Assembly: GCA_002297815.1 (NCBI GenBank)
Contig: DBKH01000083.1
Coordinates: 21,978 to 39,091 of the forward strand
Direction of reading: 5' to 3'
From: Bacteroidales bacterium UBA755
GTDB taxonomy: Bacteria; Bacteroidota; Bacteroidia; Bacteroidales; UBA932
Length of the DNA stretch: 17,114 nucleotides
A model generated the notes under the pieces. That model was not told the DNA's origin. It worked only from the letters and a program-made list of their open reading frames with translations, and searched no databases. Positions 16,651-17,114 of this stretch are shown here, one piece after another. Every line of letters begins with the position of its first letter. Position 1 is the first letter of the stretch. The position numbers and the translations under genes were made by a program.

Positions 16651-17114
16651 AGTTGATAGTACGATTTAAATCTAAGAGTGTTAAGAGCCGTGTCAGTGCA
16701 AAATATAATCTGATGGGTAGGATGTTTGAATCTAGCCAACGCCCAAAAAGCCTCGCGTGTGATGCGACCAGATAGAAAATCCTCAACATAGTCCCACACC
16801 TCATCATCAGCCATAGGACCTTCGACGATATCGTAAGCATGAGTTTTGCCATGACGACAAGCAGCGACAAAATCAAGCCATTCATCGGTCATTTCAGCAA
16901 ACGTTTTGACATTTAAATCCTTATTTGCTGCATATTCATAAACACAGACGATATGAGGATTTCGTTTAGAAATAGCCCAACGTTGCGCTTGCCGTTCATA
17001 ACGTGCACAATAAAAACCAAAACCGAAGTCCTTGTTGTACCCCACAACGCGAACCTCAGGGTTTTTCACCACGGTATTTGTACCATGATAGATAGTAACC
17101 GTCCCCGCACGCCC
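16647..17114 (-). CDS. DUF3990 protein, probable ADP-ribosyltransferase fold, 5' end cut by window
   Basis: The reading frame stays open to the window edge, so the gene is incomplete at its 5' end; 155 residues are visible. The first possible in-window start, GTG 17072, is not the true one. The 14 codons upstream of it encode 'VTIYHGTNT', which is the conserved N-terminal 'YHG' element of DUF3990. Further family marks are 'NKDFGFGFY' (DFGxGFY), 'EWLDFVAACRHGK', 'YDIVEGPMADDEV' and 'PTHQIIFCTDTAL'. As I recall, DUF3990 is placed among the ADP-ribosyl (NAD-binding) folds, in which the YHG histidine and the GFY tyrosine would bind NAD. Activity has not been shown by anything here. No membrane helix is seen. 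Base composition is low: sampled 60-base lines have 33-45% G+C, compared with 52-60% in gyrB and clpX lines. Confidence 0.82.
   Translation of the reverse strand, partial: GRAGTVTIYHGTNTVVKNPEVRVVGYNKDFGFGFYCARYERQAQRWAISKRNPHIVCVYEYAANKDLNVKTFAEMTDEWLDFVAACRHGKTHAYDIVEGPMADDEVWDYVEDFLSGRITREAFWALARFKHPTHQIIFCTDTALNTLRFKSYYQL

Noticed and set aside
1..17114. CRISPR array, tRNA/rRNA genes, insertion sequences, prophage genes
   Set aside because: I looked for regular direct repeats, cloverleaf or ribosomal sequence, transposase motifs and terminal inverted repeats and found none.

Overview
The window is about 17 kb of chromosome from a member of the Bacteroidota, most likely order Bacteroidales. 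Four things suggest this: promoter elements of the TAnnTTTG type ahead of gyrB and a glycoside hydrolase gene, A-rich leaders without clear Shine-Dalgarno sites, a TonB-receptor-like outer-membrane barrel end, and protein families typical of that group (a serine palmitoyltransferase-like enzyme with a ketosphinganine-reductase-like SDR, and a DUF3990 protein). There are no rRNA or tRNA genes, no CRISPR array and no insertion sequence.

Bases 1-10186 are a plus-strand housekeeping block. It starts with the 3' end of an outer-membrane beta-barrel gene, followed by a repeat-like palindrome and a terminator. Then come gyrB, an alpha-oxoamine synthase (SPT-like), an SDR reductase (KDSR-like), a membrane HD-domain hydrolase of the 7TM-HD/PgpH class, trigger factor (tig), clpP and clpX, with a strong terminator after clpX. 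From gyrB to clpX the gaps are 34 bp or less, and clpP/clpX overlap by one base, so most of the block is probably co-transcribed. The two lipid genes could catalyse the first two steps of sphingolipid synthesis. tig-clpP-clpX is the familiar protein-folding and degradation cluster.

Bases 10187-14035 hold a terminator, a promoter and a single large exported GH2 family glycoside hydrolase (1225 aa). It has an N-terminal LamG/DUF1080-like domain and a C-terminal amidotransferase-like domain. Running the other way, 15628-14052 encodes a WecA/MraY-type polyprenyl-phosphate sugar-1-phosphate transferase and a small acidic protein I do not recognise.

The right end (17114-15711, minus strand) is an accessory module, visibly more AT-rich in the part nearest the edge. 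It consists of a DUF3990 protein (probable ADP-ribosyltransferase fold, cut by the window edge), a 155-residue partner overlapping it by 4 bp, and a HigA-like HTH protein, closed by a perfect 11-bp stem terminator. No HigB toxin is present between these genes. The arrangement looks like a toxin-antitoxin or defence-type operon in which the usual HigB has been replaced by the DUF3990 pair, and it is the best candidate in the window for a poorly described system.
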